Of a DNA stretch of 64,000 nucleotides, positions 12,090 to 24,700 are shown piece by piece (within the stretch, counting starts at the first letter, position 1; every line of letters starts with the position of its first letter). Under the pieces are notes generated by a model. It did no database searches and was not told the origin of the DNA. It saw nothing but the letters and a program-made list of their open reading frames with translations. The position numbers and the translations under genes are program-made. Source of the DNA: Pratylenchus scribneri (lineage: Eukaryota; Nematoda; Chromadorea; Rhabditida; Pratylenchidae); contig JAQSEB010000053.1 of the NCBI GenBank assembly GCA_030063045.1, positions 1-64,000 on the forward strand. The letters are read 5' to 3'.

Positions 12090-14824
12090 ATGTCGTCCTC
12101 TTCACAAACAAATGGTATTGGCAATTGCAAATTGGAACAACAGCAACATAACCAAAATGAGGTATCAATTTTTAATATATAAATTAGAAGTGCTTTTAAG
12201 GAATGAAACAAAAAATCAGATTTTTACAGAATGAAACATAGACAATCAGATCGGGCAAAACACAAAATAATCAGAATTGGGCAAAACACAAAATAATCAG
12301 AAATGGGCAAAACACAAAATAATCAGAATTGGGCAAAACACAAAATAATCAGAATTGGGCAAAACACAAAAAATCAGAATTGGGCAAAACACAAAATAAT
12401 CAGAATTGGGCAAAACACAAAATAATCAGAATTGGGCAAAACACAAAATAATCAGAATTGGGCAAAACACAAAATAATCAGAATTGGGCAAAACACAAAA
12501 TAATCAGAATTGGGCAAAACACAAAATAATCAGAATTGGGCAAAACACAAAATAATCAGAATTGGGCAAAACACAAAATAATCAGAATTGGGCAAAACAC
12601 AAAATAATCAGAATTGGGCAAAACACAAAATAATCAGAATTGGGCAAAACACAAAAAATCAGAATTGGGCAAAACACAAAAACAGAATATAGCAAAACAA
12701 AAATTAGAATTAAGCAAAACACAAAAACAGAATATAGCAAAACAAAAATTAGAATTAAGCAAAACACAAAATAATCAGAATTGGGCAAAACACAAAATAA
12801 TCAGAATTGGGCAAAACACAAAATAATCAGAATTGGGCAAAACACAAAATAATCAGAATTGGGCAAAACACAAAAAATCAGAATTGGGCAAAACACAAAA
12901 ACAGAATATAGCAAAACAAAAATTAGAATTAAGCAAAACACAAAAACAGAATATAGCAAAACAAAAATTAGAATTAAGCAAAACACAAAAACAGAATATA
13001 GCAAAACACAAAAAAAAATAAATTTCTCTGAAATACTAAGAATTTTTTCGGGAATAAAATACAATAAAGATTGGAAAATATAAAAATGCAATTTTAATTA
13101 CAATTTTCAATAGGCAAATGGACAGCAACCGGCAATTGGCCTAGGCCCAAGAATCGGTCATCAACCGAATCCACGGCCCCAAATTGTTAATAATATGGTG
13201 CCATGCGATATTTGCAATCACCAATTCAAAACTCGACATGGGATGGCCATTCACAAAGGAAAAATGCACCATTCTGATGCTGCTGCTACTCCTGCCGTTA
13301 ATGCTCGCAAACAAAAGCGGAAAATGTTGCCAGTTATAGTGAAAACCGAACCCCAAATGGTAAAAAAAAACAAAAAATATTTCAAAATTTTCCTTAGCAA
13401 TTTTCGATTTAAAAATGTCATCAATTTTCCACAAAATGTTCGGACAAATTTTATATTTAATTCATTTTTCAGATTCTTTTTTAAATATAAAAATTCAAAA
13501 AAATGCAAAATTTAAAAATCTTTTCATAAATAAATTTTCGCATAAAATTTTTTAGAAAAATCATAATTTCGGTTACGATTTTGTAAATTAAATTTTTAAA
13601 AATATTATTCTAAATATGAAATAAATTTCAAAAAAAAAAATATATTAAAATTCAAAATTATTAAAGGTACATTCGGAACCTCAACCACCAAAAAAGGCAG
13701 CAATTCCATCGGAAAATTTGAACATTTCAAATTATGGTCAAACTAGCAGCAGCAACATTTCCCCATTGGCATTGGCCAACAATTCCCAATTTGTTGATGA
13801 TAGTGGAAATGATCGTCCATCAACCAGCAGTAGCAGCATCCGTACACCAATTTTGCCAATTCCAGAGGATGTGGAATTTCTCCAAATTGTTAAGGTGATT
13901 TCAAACTTTTTAAATTTATTTTTACAAAAATTAAGCCAAATAATCCGAATTTATTAATTAAAATTTATAGAAAAAGCCGGTTGGCCGCCCTCGTGAATTG
14001 GTGCCGTACAATCCGAATGGTGGATTGGTCCAAAATATGACTGCCAGTGTAGAACATTCCATCGGCTCACTGATGAATGCCGCTATCCGTGCTCAATCCA
14101 CTATGGTAAATTAGAATTCTTGTCCCGAAATTTAGTTTTAAAAAATTTATTTTAAATAAAATTTTGAAAATTAATCGCAATTTTGTCTCAATTATTTTTT
14201 GAAATTGTTTAATTTATGATTTTTATTATAAATGCTCAAATTAAAAATGGTACAACGTATTTATTACATCGATAAAAGTTTTATTTTGAAAAATTAGATG
14301 AAAAATATGAAAATTTTTAGGAATAAAAATATATGAAAAATATGAACAATTTTAGGGTTAAAAAATTTATGAAAAATATGAAAATTTTCAAAAAAAATAA
14401 ATGAAAATTATCAAATTTTTAGAATTGCTAAATAGGCATTTCTTCATTGCTTTTTTTAAAAAAAAATAATTTTTGTCAATTTTGAATATTCTTAAAAATT
14501 AATCTTTACTCAAAATTCAGATTTTTGAGGACCTGAACCTGATGCAAGGCACAATCGGCCGAATCATTGTCCGGTTCATATGCAACGAATGTCGTGGGGA
14601 AAATGGGATTGTCCGTTGCGCGGAGGGACGAGCTTGCTGTGTCAATTGCTGCGGACATCCGGGATGCATTTGAAGAAATGATTGAATTCAGCTCTCAAAG
14701 GAAAAATTTCGGCAATACAGTGATCTTGAAATCATTTTTTATTTTAATTAAATATACAATTATGTTTGTTAAGATTTTATATGCAAATTTTTCACTTTTA
14801 ATTTATTTTATTACTATTATTTAA
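12090..14824 (+). CDS. Single C2H2 zinc-finger / AT-hook-like nuclear protein
   Basis: Five exons: 12090-12161, 13114-13359, 13667-13894, 13971-14105 and 14549-14824. The start is the ATG at 12090. Exon 2 encodes one classical C2H2 finger, CDICNHQFKTRHGMAIHKGK followed by MHH, then a basic patch (RKQKRKM). Exon 4 begins KKPVGRPRE, an AT-hook-like GRP core. The last exon is helical and charged (ARRDELAVSIAADIRDAFEE). For the last exon I chose the acceptor at 14547-14548, because it keeps phase 0 from the preceding ATG|GT donor; the acceptor at 14520 would lead into an early stop. The protein is about 315 residues and Ser/Asn-rich in the middle. A single finger plus AT-hook suggests DNA binding, but no named ortholog is recognised. 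Intron 1 holds a 26-bp minisatellite. Confidence 0.65.
12240..13015. repeat. 26-bp minisatellite in zinc-finger gene intron 1
   Basis: Roughly 29 copies of a 26-bp unit with the core GGGCAAAACACAAAATAATC, then AGAATT. Toward the right, variants change to CAAAACACAAAAACAGAATA. Both strands stay open over long runs only because the unit lacks stops. Confidence 0.9.
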
Positions 14825-15059
14825 TTTTTGAATTTCTCATCATAATCAATCGATGATTTTTTCTACAATTCATATATCATATTCATATATCTAAATTCAT
14901 ATAAATTTTTTGTTATACCTTAATTCTTTTTGATAACATAAAATAAACACTTAATCTTATAGTTTATTTAATGACTTTTGGCATTTTTGTTTTGTTATGG
15001 TACCCAACACATTTTATTTAAATAAAATTAAATGACATTATTCTTACAATAAAATAATT

Positions 15060-15460
15060 CAAAATTTTATTTTCTATTTATATAAATTTTCCCTTGGAAA
15101 TTTAAAAAATATTGCCTCCTTTTCCGGATTGAGCATCGTTCTAAAAGTATTTTTCGGCTTCATCCTCTCTTTATTGAGATTCCTGCGGAATTGGCCATCT
15201 TTCATTTCAAAAGGGGCAAATGTGCCGGAAATAAGGAGTGAGGAAACCATTGATATAACACAACATTGATGGCAATTGGAAATGAAAATGAAAAAATACA
15301 TTAAAGCGGAATAGAAAATGCTAGGTGGGTGCAGAAAGTCAAATAAATTGAAAGAAAATGGACACCGTGAAGGAATGGGGAAAAATTCACATTTTATTCA
15401 AATGAAAATTGGATAAAATCTTCTGTAAATTCTACCATGAAAGTGGAATTTATTATCGGA
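15060..15460 (+). pseudogene. Relic of the last exon and 3' flank of a third IR-like paralog
   Basis: Bases 15105-15330 align with the last exon of gene A (9807-10090). Shared strings include TTGAGCATCGTTCT, GGCTTCATCCTCTCTTTATT and TTTCAAAAGGGGCAAA. The similarity runs past the stop into the 3' flank, with AATAAATTGAAAG and TTGGATAAAAT in both. The copy has a shortened tail and frame disruptions, and no upstream exons were found. It sits between genes A and B, as expected for a dead member of a tandem receptor array. Confidence 0.75.
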
Positions 15461-15474
15461 AAGTTTTAAAATAA

Positions 15475-16345
15475 TTCCGCCTGGTTTCCGGAAAGTTTTA
15501 TTTTTACTTTCGCCTGGTTTCTGGAAAATTTTAATTTTAATTCCGCCTGATTTCCGGAAAGTTTTAATTTTAATTCCGCCTGGTTTCCGGAAAGTTTTAT
15601 TTTTAAATCCGCCTGGTTTCCGGAAAGTTTTATTTTTAATTCCGCCTGTTTTCCGGAAAGTTTTAATTTTAATTCCGCCTGGTTTCCGGAAAATTTTATT
15701 TTTAATTCCGCCTGGTTTCCGGAAAGTTTTATTTTTAATTCCGCCTGGTTTCCGGAAAGTTTTGTTTTTAATTCCGCCTGGTTTCCGGAAAGTTTTATTT
15801 TTAAATCCGCCTGGTTTCCGGAAAGTTTTATTTTTAATTCCGCCTGGTTTCCGGAAAGTTTTATTTTTAATTCCGCCTGGTTTCCGGAAAGTTTTAATTT
15901 TAATTCCGCCTGGTTTCCGGAAAGTTTTAATTTTAATTCCGCCTGGTTTCCGGAAAGTTTTAATTTTAATTCCGCCTGGTTTCCGGAAAGTTTTAATTTT
16001 AATTCCGCCTGGTTTCCGGAAAGTTTTAATTTTAATTCCGCCTGGTTTCCGGAAAGTTTTATTTTTAAATCCGCCTGGTTTCCGGAAAGTTTTATTTTTA
16101 ATTCCGCCTGGTTTCCGGAAAGTTTTAATTTTAATTCCGCCTGGTTTCCGGAAAGTTTTATTTTTAAATCCGCCTGGTTTCCGGAAAGTTTTATTTTTAA
16201 TTCCGCCTGGTTTCCGGAAAGTTTTAATTTTAATTCCGCCTGGTTTCCGGAAAGTTTTTTTTATTTAGAGTGGTTTCCGGAAAGTCTTATAAATAATTCC
16301 GCCTGATTTCCGGAAAATTTTATAAATAATTCCGCCGGTTTCCGG
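15475..16345. repeat. 33-bp minisatellite TTTCCGGAAAGTTTT
   Basis: About 26 copies of a 33-bp unit containing TTCCGCCTGGTTTCCGGAAA, then GTTTTATTTTTAA. It contains the palindrome TTTCCGGAAA. Because 33 is divisible by 3 and the unit lacks stops, a 168-codon frame (15762-16268) of repeated PPGFRKVL is open. I regard that frame as incidental. The array starts in the 3' flank of the receptor relic. Confidence 0.9.
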
Positions 16346-16457
16346 AAAGTTTATTCCCTTGTTTTTTGTTACAAAATTTAAATCAAATTAAATAATATTC
16401 AAATTATCGGAAAACATTTTCTATTAAAATTTATTATATTGAACTTTATTGTCCCAG

Positions 16458-19400
16458 GCGGCAAATCTTAAAGATATGGAAAACAGCACCAACAAATCTG
16501 CAGTGCGAGTTGGTTTTGTGCGCTATTTTCCTGCTGTCTTCAATTCGTGCACCCATTTCCCCGAATTCGGCCCTCGTAGAAAATGTCCATTCCCTGGCTA
16601 TTGTATCGAGGTGTTTCTTTGAAAAATCTTTCAATTTATTAAAATTTACCCAAAAGATGATGAAAGTGATTGTCAAAAAGTTGAACATGACCATTGAACC
16701 AGTGGTGTTACCCACGAACAATAGCGAAATTGATGTTGGCCAATTAGTAAGTTTGTTCCTTATTCTGGTAATATATTTGCATAAACCGGAACAATCAAAT
16801 TTAAAATTTAATTTTCATTCAATAGCCAAAATATTAGCACATAAAGTGGCGGCTATAAATTAGGTTCAGGCAAATATTCCCACAAATAAATTAGTCCTTA
16901 TTTTTCTATCTCTTCTTTCCTCGCTTTTTATCCCTTACTTAATAAAATCCGCTTTCTACTTCTATTTCATTATCATTATTAATTAAAAAAATATTTTCGA
17001 AATAATATTAAAATTATTATTTTAAATATATTTGTAATTATTACCCAATGTTATCTGAAATTCGTCAGTAACTCAAAATTCTCCTATGGGATTTAAAATT
17101 TTCCAATGGAAAATTTATTATAAGAAGAAATATTTTTTAATAAATTTTTAATTAAATTTTATTTTTTCATTAATTTAAATTTATTACTTTTTTTTATAAA
17201 TTAGCTAACTCTGAACTTTTTAATTTTAGTAGTTCATAAATTAATTTTGATATTATATTTTCTAAATTAATTAATCTCATTTGGCTAGGTTTGAAATTTG
17301 CTTGTTAATTTTGGAATTTCCCAAATTATTAAAAATAATACGTTTTTTTAGCATAAAGATGGTCATTGGAGCGGTGTGCTCGGCGCAATCGCGGATGGCA
17401 CGGTGGACACGGCCTGCATTTTTTACCAAGAAACAGAGAGCCGAAAACAACATTTCGACTTTTCCGTTCCCATTTATACCGTAGCCAACCATTTTTTATT
17501 TTATTTTTCTAAATATCCAAAATTTAGACTCATTCCCGAATTGCGGTCCGCAGTCAAACGGCGGATGCCGGTGCCGAAATGTGGCGCCTCTTTATGCCGT
17601 ACAAATTGAACACTTGGCTTTGCATTCTTTGCCTTTTGTTCATTCAAATGGCACTTTTTGCGTTGATTGCCCGCGTTGAATGGAGTCTTGGCTATGGAGG
17701 AGATGGAGGAAATAACCGCAATTTTAGTTTACCCCAAATTTTTTGGCGAACAATTCGAATGCAATTGCTTCAGCCTGAAGTTTGTGAGAATAAAATTTTT
17801 ATAAAAATTTTATTTTCAATTCATTTTTTTGGATTAGAGGAAATTTGATAATATTATTTTGGATTTTAGTCCATAGCTCAAGGAGGTAATCGGAGTCAAT
17901 TGTCAATTCCTCAATAGGCAAGGGGTAGTGCAAATGTGGGCGATTCCTCAATAGTGTAAATGTGAGAAATTTCGATTTATAATAAATCAGAAACCGATTT
18001 TAGAGCATATAAACCTTATATCATTTTGTAGATCTCATCGAGACGCATCGAATGGTATTTAAATTGTTATGTTTTAGTCAAAATTAGACGGTATTAAACC
18101 GTTCAAACCATTTTTCCAGTTTTTAGTTTAAAACTCTTTAATTTTAAGCCAAACCATAACAATTTATATACCATTCGATGCGTCTTGAGGAGATCTACAA
18201 AATGGTATAAGATTTGTTGGGTCTTCTAAAACCAGATTCTGATTTATTATAAGTCTAAAACGCTCACATTTGCACTAGTGAGGAATCGCCCACATTTGCA
18301 CTGTTGAGGTGAGGAATCGACATAGCACCGAAGGTAATAGTCAATTTAGGAAATTTATAGATCATTCGAAAAGCTTGAGTTCCCTCTGCTGTAAAATGAC
18401 TTTAATTTCATTTTTTAATTCATCGTTAAAAATTATTAATTGTAAGGATTGGAAACTAGAGTTCTCTTAAAAATACATTTTTTTCACTAAATTTTTCAGA
18501 ATTCTGAAAAATTTTATTAAATCATTTTACAACGGAATTCCATGCCTTTCGAATGGTATAATGATTTTCATTAGTTGAGATATTGGAAAAAAATTATCCA
18601 TCTAATTTTGTAATAAATTAAGGCATAAAAATATAATAAAAAAGGAAGTTAAATTCATATTTAAAAATTAATTCTAATAGGAATATTAAAAAATTAATAG
18701 AAAAATTTAATTGAATTAATATTACCGAATGCGAAAATAAATATCCATAGGAATATTAAATAATAATAATAAGAAAAATTTTAATTTCATTTAATAATAT
18801 TACCGAAATCCGGAAATATTCTTTTAATTTTTTCCTATTCTCTATTAATTCCCCAATTCTAAAAATTCCCCACACTTTGGAGAGGTTGAAAAATAATTCC
18901 CCATGGGTATTAAAAGAAAATTTACTGTATTTAAAAATTCTAAAATTACATCGAATTTCAATTATAAAAGGCAATGCGTTTTCGAAGTGCGGCTGGCCGA
19001 ATGCAGTTGATCATTTTTGGCCTCTTTCAATGTATCATTTTCACATCGGTCTATCAATTTTGGATTGTCTCCTCCTTGGTTCAGTCGAAGCCATCTTCGC
19101 CATTCAAAGATGGCTCCCAATTTCATGAGGAATTTATGAAGGGAAAATACAAATTGGTCTCACAATACAAAGGCCATTGGTGAGTGAAAATTTCAAAAAA
19201 AAAAATTAATTTGTGTAAATTTTTTTGGCATTAAAATAGTTTTTGACTTCTAATAAATCAGAAACCGATTTTAGACCCAACAAACCTTATACCATTTTGT
19301 AGATCTCATCGAGCTGCGTCGAATGATATATAATTTGTCATTGTTTGATCAAAATTAAAGGGTATTAAGCCATTTAAACCATTTTCCAGCTTATTGGTTT

Positions 19401-21692
19401 TAAACCCTCTAATTTTGATCAAATCATAACAAATTATATACCATTCGATGCGTCTTGGCCAGCTCTATCCAATGGTATATGGTTTATGAATGTAGGTAAA
19501 ACCATTAAACCACTATAATTATTTTGGCATTATGTATTATTTCCCTTTTATAATTTCATAATAAATCAATCAAAACTCATAAGAAAATTAATAAAATATT
19601 AACAAGAGGCATGGGTGGCCGAGTGGTCAAAGGCGTTGCAGTCTAGGTTGCAATTGGTGAAAACCAGTCGCGGGTTCGAATCCCGTCCCATGCTGATATT
19701 TTTCACCATTTTATAAGTAAAATTATTCTGATAAATTCTGATGAATATATGAGAGAATTTTTCGAAAAATTTCGATGAATATAATTTGGAATTTTTCGAA
19801 AAATTTTGGGAATATCCCAAGGGTCCAATCCAAGTTTAATTTGCATAAATTGGCACTTTCAGGTTCTATGAACAATTGGAAAATTCGCCAATGTATCCAT
19901 TCAAGGAAATGCGCGAAATTGCAAATAAGCAAAGTATTTCCCAGGCCCATTACATCACTGAGGCACTCGAATTTGTAAGTGTGACCAAAATCTGAATTTA
20001 AAATCATTTCTATGAACATTAAAGCAATTCTAAACACCAATTTGTCCTTATTTGAGTCATTTTAGGGCATCTTGTTAAGACTAGAACTATTAGATATTTA
20101 TCGGTTATCTGTCGCCAGATTTTGTTGAATGGGGGTCCCTTTTATAGGTGATTAGGTTTAGGGTTAGAAATATGTGAGATGACATCCTATCATACATTGA
20201 CCCTAACCCTATACCAGATGACCGATGACCAATAAGGGTTACCGTTAAATTCCTCAGTTGACCCAAATTAAATCTTGAGATAGATAACCGACAAATTACC
20301 TGCTGAATTTATGTATAATTTAAAAGCGCCAAAAACTTCTTGTCATATCATATCTAGGGTAATTTTGAGTAATTAAAGACACGAATTTGTCTTTATTTCA
20401 CTCATATTTGGCCATTTTGGTACGACAATGCTAACATTTACAAATGCTTACTAAGATTTTCATAAATTAAATAAAATTGAGGCCAAATGAGGCCAAATTC
20501 ATGGCACTCCTAATTAATTATAGGGAAAAGCTATTTTTAATATGCAAATTAAATTTTAAAATCAAATTTTAGAAAATACAAGAAAAAATTTCTCTCAAAT
20601 TTCCCAAATTTCATTTCATCAAAATCATTAAATGATTGAATATTTGATAGGTCCGAAAAGGTGACCATGTCCTTTTGTTGCAAGGCGATGACCCAGCCTA
20701 TTTTCGGGCTGCCAAATTTTGTGACATTGTTTTTGTGGACCGGGAATTGCCTTCGATGACTTCGCATTTGGCATTTGCAAAAGGCAATTCCGCTCTTCGT
20801 GACCGATTCAATGAGGCAATCAATGAGGAATTGATCTTCTTGCGTCGAATCTATGAACGCTATCAAGGTCTGCGCGAGATGATCCGCAATCAGGAATGCG
20901 AAGAATTGTTGGCCAAACATCGACGCTATCAGCCACTTTGTGAGAAATTTTTTTGTACATTACAAATATATGGAGAAAAAGACGCATTTTAGGCACGGGT
21001 AATAAATTTTTTAGGGAGAACCAAATTTTTGGAGTTAATGTTGAGTTATTTTTTAAGGTAGGCTGAGGAATTAATTTCTGTAGGAAAATATTTAATTTGC
21101 CGGAAAAATTGCTGAAAATGCCGAAAAGATTGTAATGGTTTAGATTTAGAAGTTTATTTTAGAAGACTTAAAAAATCTTATTCCCAATCGATAAATTTCG
21201 AAATTGCATCGCTAGATAATGATTTCGCTTGAGTTTAGCCAAATTTAAAATTAGTTTTGAACCAAAAAACAAAATCGGTTTAAACCCTTTAATTGGTTTT
21301 TTGTTTTGACTAAACCAACCAATTCTATCTAATGGGGTGGTATATTGTTTGTGAATGTAGGACAAACACTCCCAAACCATTGTAATTTATAATTATTTTG
21401 CCCTTATTTATTCTTTTTCAGTAATTTTAATTTTAATGTTTTTTTTCGATAAATTAAATACCCCAAAGGTTTGGGCTGAATTATTTTTAGAAGTAGTGGA
21501 ATTAATTGAAGGATTAATTACAAAATTAAAATATTTTTAAATTAATCCAAATTTCCCCAATTTTCAGCTTTACTCCCATTTCTCGGCGTTCTCATCATTT
21601 TTGGTGCTTGCATTGTTGTCGCATTTTTTGTATTTTTAGTGGAAAAATTCTTCGCCGCCATTTTTATCATTTCAATTACAATTTGGACATAA
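16458..21692 (+). CDS. Ionotropic-receptor-like channel subunit B
   Basis: Exons: 16458-16610, 16657-16746, 17352-17480, 17528-17779, 18971-19179, 19863-19974, 20651-20939 and 21568-21692 (stop TAA 21690). The signal-peptide exon was not found; the first exon seen follows a CCCAG acceptor. S1 has DGTVDTACIF and HFDFSVPIY. The first membrane helix region is EMWRLFMPYKLNTWLCIL. M3 is GRMQLIIFGLFQCIIFTSVY. S2 has GDDPAYF and a typical AFAKGNSALRDRFNEAI. A final helix, LLPFLGVLIIFGACIVVAFF, ends the protein close to its C terminus. Architecture and exon borders match gene A. Unlike gene A, all splice sites here look canonical, so this copy is the better candidate for a working receptor. Its stop is 28 bp from the stop of the convergent cyclase gene. 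Introns contain two foldback MITEs and a tRNA-like gene. Ligand and ion selectivity cannot be read from the sequence. Confidence 0.8.
17905..18320. mobile_element. Foldback MITE, family 2, copy 1
   Basis: Long inverted repeat. The outer arms share CAAATGTGGGCGATTCCTCA (about 17930) and its complement (about 18283-18302). The inner arms share AAAACCATTCGATGCGTC-like and TAGATCTCATCGAGACGC-like strings. It lies in gene B intron 4 and has no ORF. Confidence 0.8.
19240..19535. mobile_element. Foldback MITE, family 2, copy 2
   Basis: It shares the inner part of the 17905-18320 element: TAATAAATCAGAAACCGATT, TTGTAGATCTCATCGAGC, and an ATACCATTCGATGCGTCTTG near the right arm. The outer arms differ. 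It lies in gene B intron 5. A more decayed relative may occupy 21130-21400. Confidence 0.7.
19609..19694 (+). tRNA. Class II tRNA, Leu(UAG)-like, with an 8-nt anticodon loop
   Basis: The acceptor stem pairs perfectly (GCATGGG with CCCATGC). The D arm GGCCGAGTGGTCAAAGGC is typical of leucine/serine tRNAs. The anticodon stem TTGCA/TGCAA encloses an eight-base loop, GTCTAGGT, instead of seven. A variable arm with stem TGGT/ACCA makes it class II. The T arm GCGGG-TTCGAAT-CCCGT gives a perfect B box. A T-run just downstream (about 19698) suits Pol III termination. Compared with tRNA-Leu(UAG), the loop looks like TCTAGGT with an extra G, a C at position 33 and a discriminator T instead of A. It sits in gene B intron 5 on the same strand. 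It could be a divergent functional tRNA or a tRNA pseudogene. Confidence 0.8.
20095..20300. mobile_element. Degenerate foldback MITE, family 3, copy 1
   Basis: Inverted ends ATCGGTTATCTGTCG (left) and GATAACCGACAAATT (right). The middle has AGGGTTAG near the left and CCCTAACCCT near the right, which also pair. It lies in gene B intron 6. Confidence 0.6.
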
Positions 21693-21720
21693 ATTTACCA
21701 AAAATATGCCATCAATGAAT

Positions 21721-24700
21721 TTACAAATATTTTTCCTCCCCCTCTTTTCCATCCTCAAATTCTTCCATCATTTCATCGTTTGTGTCAATTTTTTCTCGAT
21801 AATTTCGATACATTTCCACTCCATTGCTGAATTCTTGTTGTCGGAATGAATTTCGTCGACGAAGTCCAGCAATTTTATGCACATTTTGTCCATCAATTAA
21901 ATTGCTTGTAGATTGTTGGGCCCCAGTGCCGGGCAAATAATCCAACAGCCAAAATGTTTGCATCACACCTTTGCCCTACAAAACATCAAAAATATTTTAA
22001 TAAATTACTCTTTTAATAGGCTTAATTATCCCCAGTAATTCATTACATAAGTAAATTTAACAATTAAGGGGAGCCTATATGCCATTAGAAATACCTAAAA
22101 ATCCTCTAAAAACTTAAATTTTTCGAAACTAAAAAATAATTTGTATAATAAGCTTTCTTTACCGGTTATCTGCCTGTAGATTATATTTGGTCAACAGGCG
22201 AAAGGCAATGGTACGGTAACCCAAGGGATCCGGTATAGATTATAGAATAGTGTCTACTAGGCGTAGGCTATATTCTCATGTATTATTTGTAATTCTAATC
22301 CTAATTACCAATAAATGGAACCCTTCAATTCTGATGACCGTAACCGACAAGTAATAAATTAGGGCTACCTCAAAAAATTGGATTTATTATATGAAATTTT
22401 TTAAACTAAGTCTTTATAAATTAATAAAGCCCATTTTAGAGGATATTTTTTGCTTCCAATTATATATCATTTCCCAGATTGGCTTATTAAGTTATTGGTC
22501 AAAAACCCCTAAGGACCCCACCTTGATGATGACATCGCCCCTTGGTTCCATCAAATATCCATCAAAATGGATTGCCAAAAATTGTTGGGTCTCTTTGGAA
22601 ATGTGAATTTTGTTGGCTAAAAATTGCAAAAAATTATCTCTTCCAATTTATTCAATCTGCTTACGGCTGGATGAGCTTTCCATGCGACTGGCCGTGTTCA
22701 CCGTATCCCCAAAAAGGCAATACCGTGGCATGGCCAATCCAACCACGCCGGCAACACATGGCCCACTGTGCAGGCCAATCCGCAATCGAATTCGTTCATC
22801 CGGCAAAGTTGGAATGGAAAATGTGCCCAAAATGCGCATAAATTGAAGGGACCTAAATTTGAAGGGTTAATTAAAATGTCTAAAGTTTTGGTACTAACAT
22901 ATCGGCGCATTGTTTGGCATGTTGATTCCCATTGCGGCGTGGCAATCCGGACACACAAAGATAGCCATCGCCTGTGAATTTTTATATTTTTTTACTCTGA
23001 ATTTTTATTATGAATTTACCAATTGTTTCCACTTTGTAGACATCATGTTCCGCAATGATTCCATCAAATGCGGTGTACAACTCATTCATCAAATTGACCA
23101 ATTGAAGGGGCTTAAGTCGCTGGGAAATTGCCGTGAAACCGACTACATCCGAGAAGAACACCGTCACACATTCAAATGATTCTGGCTCAACGGATTGACC
23201 CAATTTTAGACGATCAGCCACTTGTCTAAAATGTTTAGATGGTGCTAGCGGTTAGGACAATTCCACAATGGTGTAAATTTTAATTTAAAATTTGAATAAT
23301 TAGAGATAAAATAATAAATGTTTTAATAAAAGATTTGAAGAAAAACTCAGATTGTGAATAAATGGTGGAAAAAATTTGAAAAATAAAAAAATAAAATGTT
23401 TGGAAAAAATAAAATGCTTGGAAAGAGCATAAAATTTTTTGAAAAATAAAAAAAAAATTCTTGGAAACACAAAAACACAAAATGTTTGGAAACACAAAAA
23501 CACAAAATGCTTGGAAACACAAAAACACAAAATGCTTGGAAACACAAAAACACAAAATGCTTGGAAACACAAAAACACAAAATGCTTGGAAACACAAAAA
23601 CACAAAATGCTTGGAAACACAAAAACACAAAATGTTTGTAAACACAAAAATACAAAATGTTTGTAAACACAAAAATACAAAATCTTTGAAAACACAAAAT
23701 ATTTGGAAACACAAAAACACAAAATCTTTGGAAATACAAAATATTTGGAAACACAAAAACACAAAATCTTTGGAAACACAAAATGTTTGGAAAAAAACAT
23801 AAAAATAAAAATTTTTATTTAATTATTAAACTAATTTTTATAATTATTTTTTTAATAAAAATTTTAAATAAAAATTAAAACAAGCATTTATATTACAACA
23901 TTATGGAATCGAACACATCAACACAGCTATTTGTACAATGTTTAACTAATCCCATCAAATTCAATTCCAACTTACTTTGGCAGCATTCGATAGAGAAGAA
24001 TGTCGGATCTTTTCTTCTCCTCCACCAATTCCCGAGTCCTTTCCTCAACTTCCTGCTCCAATCTTGTTGCATATTGTTCCAACATGTTGAATACGTGGTC
24101 CATTAAATTGGCATTTGCCGCCTCTCTGGTCGAACGGAGAAACGATCGAACTTGGCCAATGTTCGGCCGTTCTGCCGGATTATCAGCCCAACAATCCCGG
24201 ATCAAATGCAACTAATTTGATGGGAAATTAACATATAAAAGTAAATTCCCTTCGAATGGAATTTTTAAACTTTGTTTAATTTCCGTTTAAATAATAAAAT
24301 TTTCATTATTTTTTTTTGATGGAAAACTTACCAATGCCGGATTCAAATCGTCCATTGCCGGCTTAATGATTGGCCGAAGTGGCATTATACCACCTTTCTT
24401 CACCAAATACACAATCTCTTCGGCATTTCGTAGCCTCCTTGTTCCTCGAGCTCCTCCTCTTCCTTGATGATGAGTATTATTTCTTCGATTCGTAGTTTCA
24501 ATTTCGGCCATCCCTTCGCCTTCATCAACATTTTCGGCACCTTCTTCATCCCAGCATGGACGCATATTTACCACCTAAAAAATGACAAATATATTTAAAT
24601 TTTGAGTGGTTGCCTCAGTGAATATCAATGCCATTGTGTAAATGTCCGCCTGTTTTGTGCCACCTTCTTCCAACATTGCTTCATTACCTTTGGCATCGGC

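Noticed and set aside
15762..16268. 168-codon frame of PPGFRKVL repeats
   Set aside because: It follows directly from a 33-bp minisatellite whose length is a multiple of three, starts inside the array and has no conserved flank.
23280..23802. Several overlapping [11 protein letters not shown] frames
   Set aside because: A 24-bp tandem repeat keeps all frames open; there is no start context or neighbour support.
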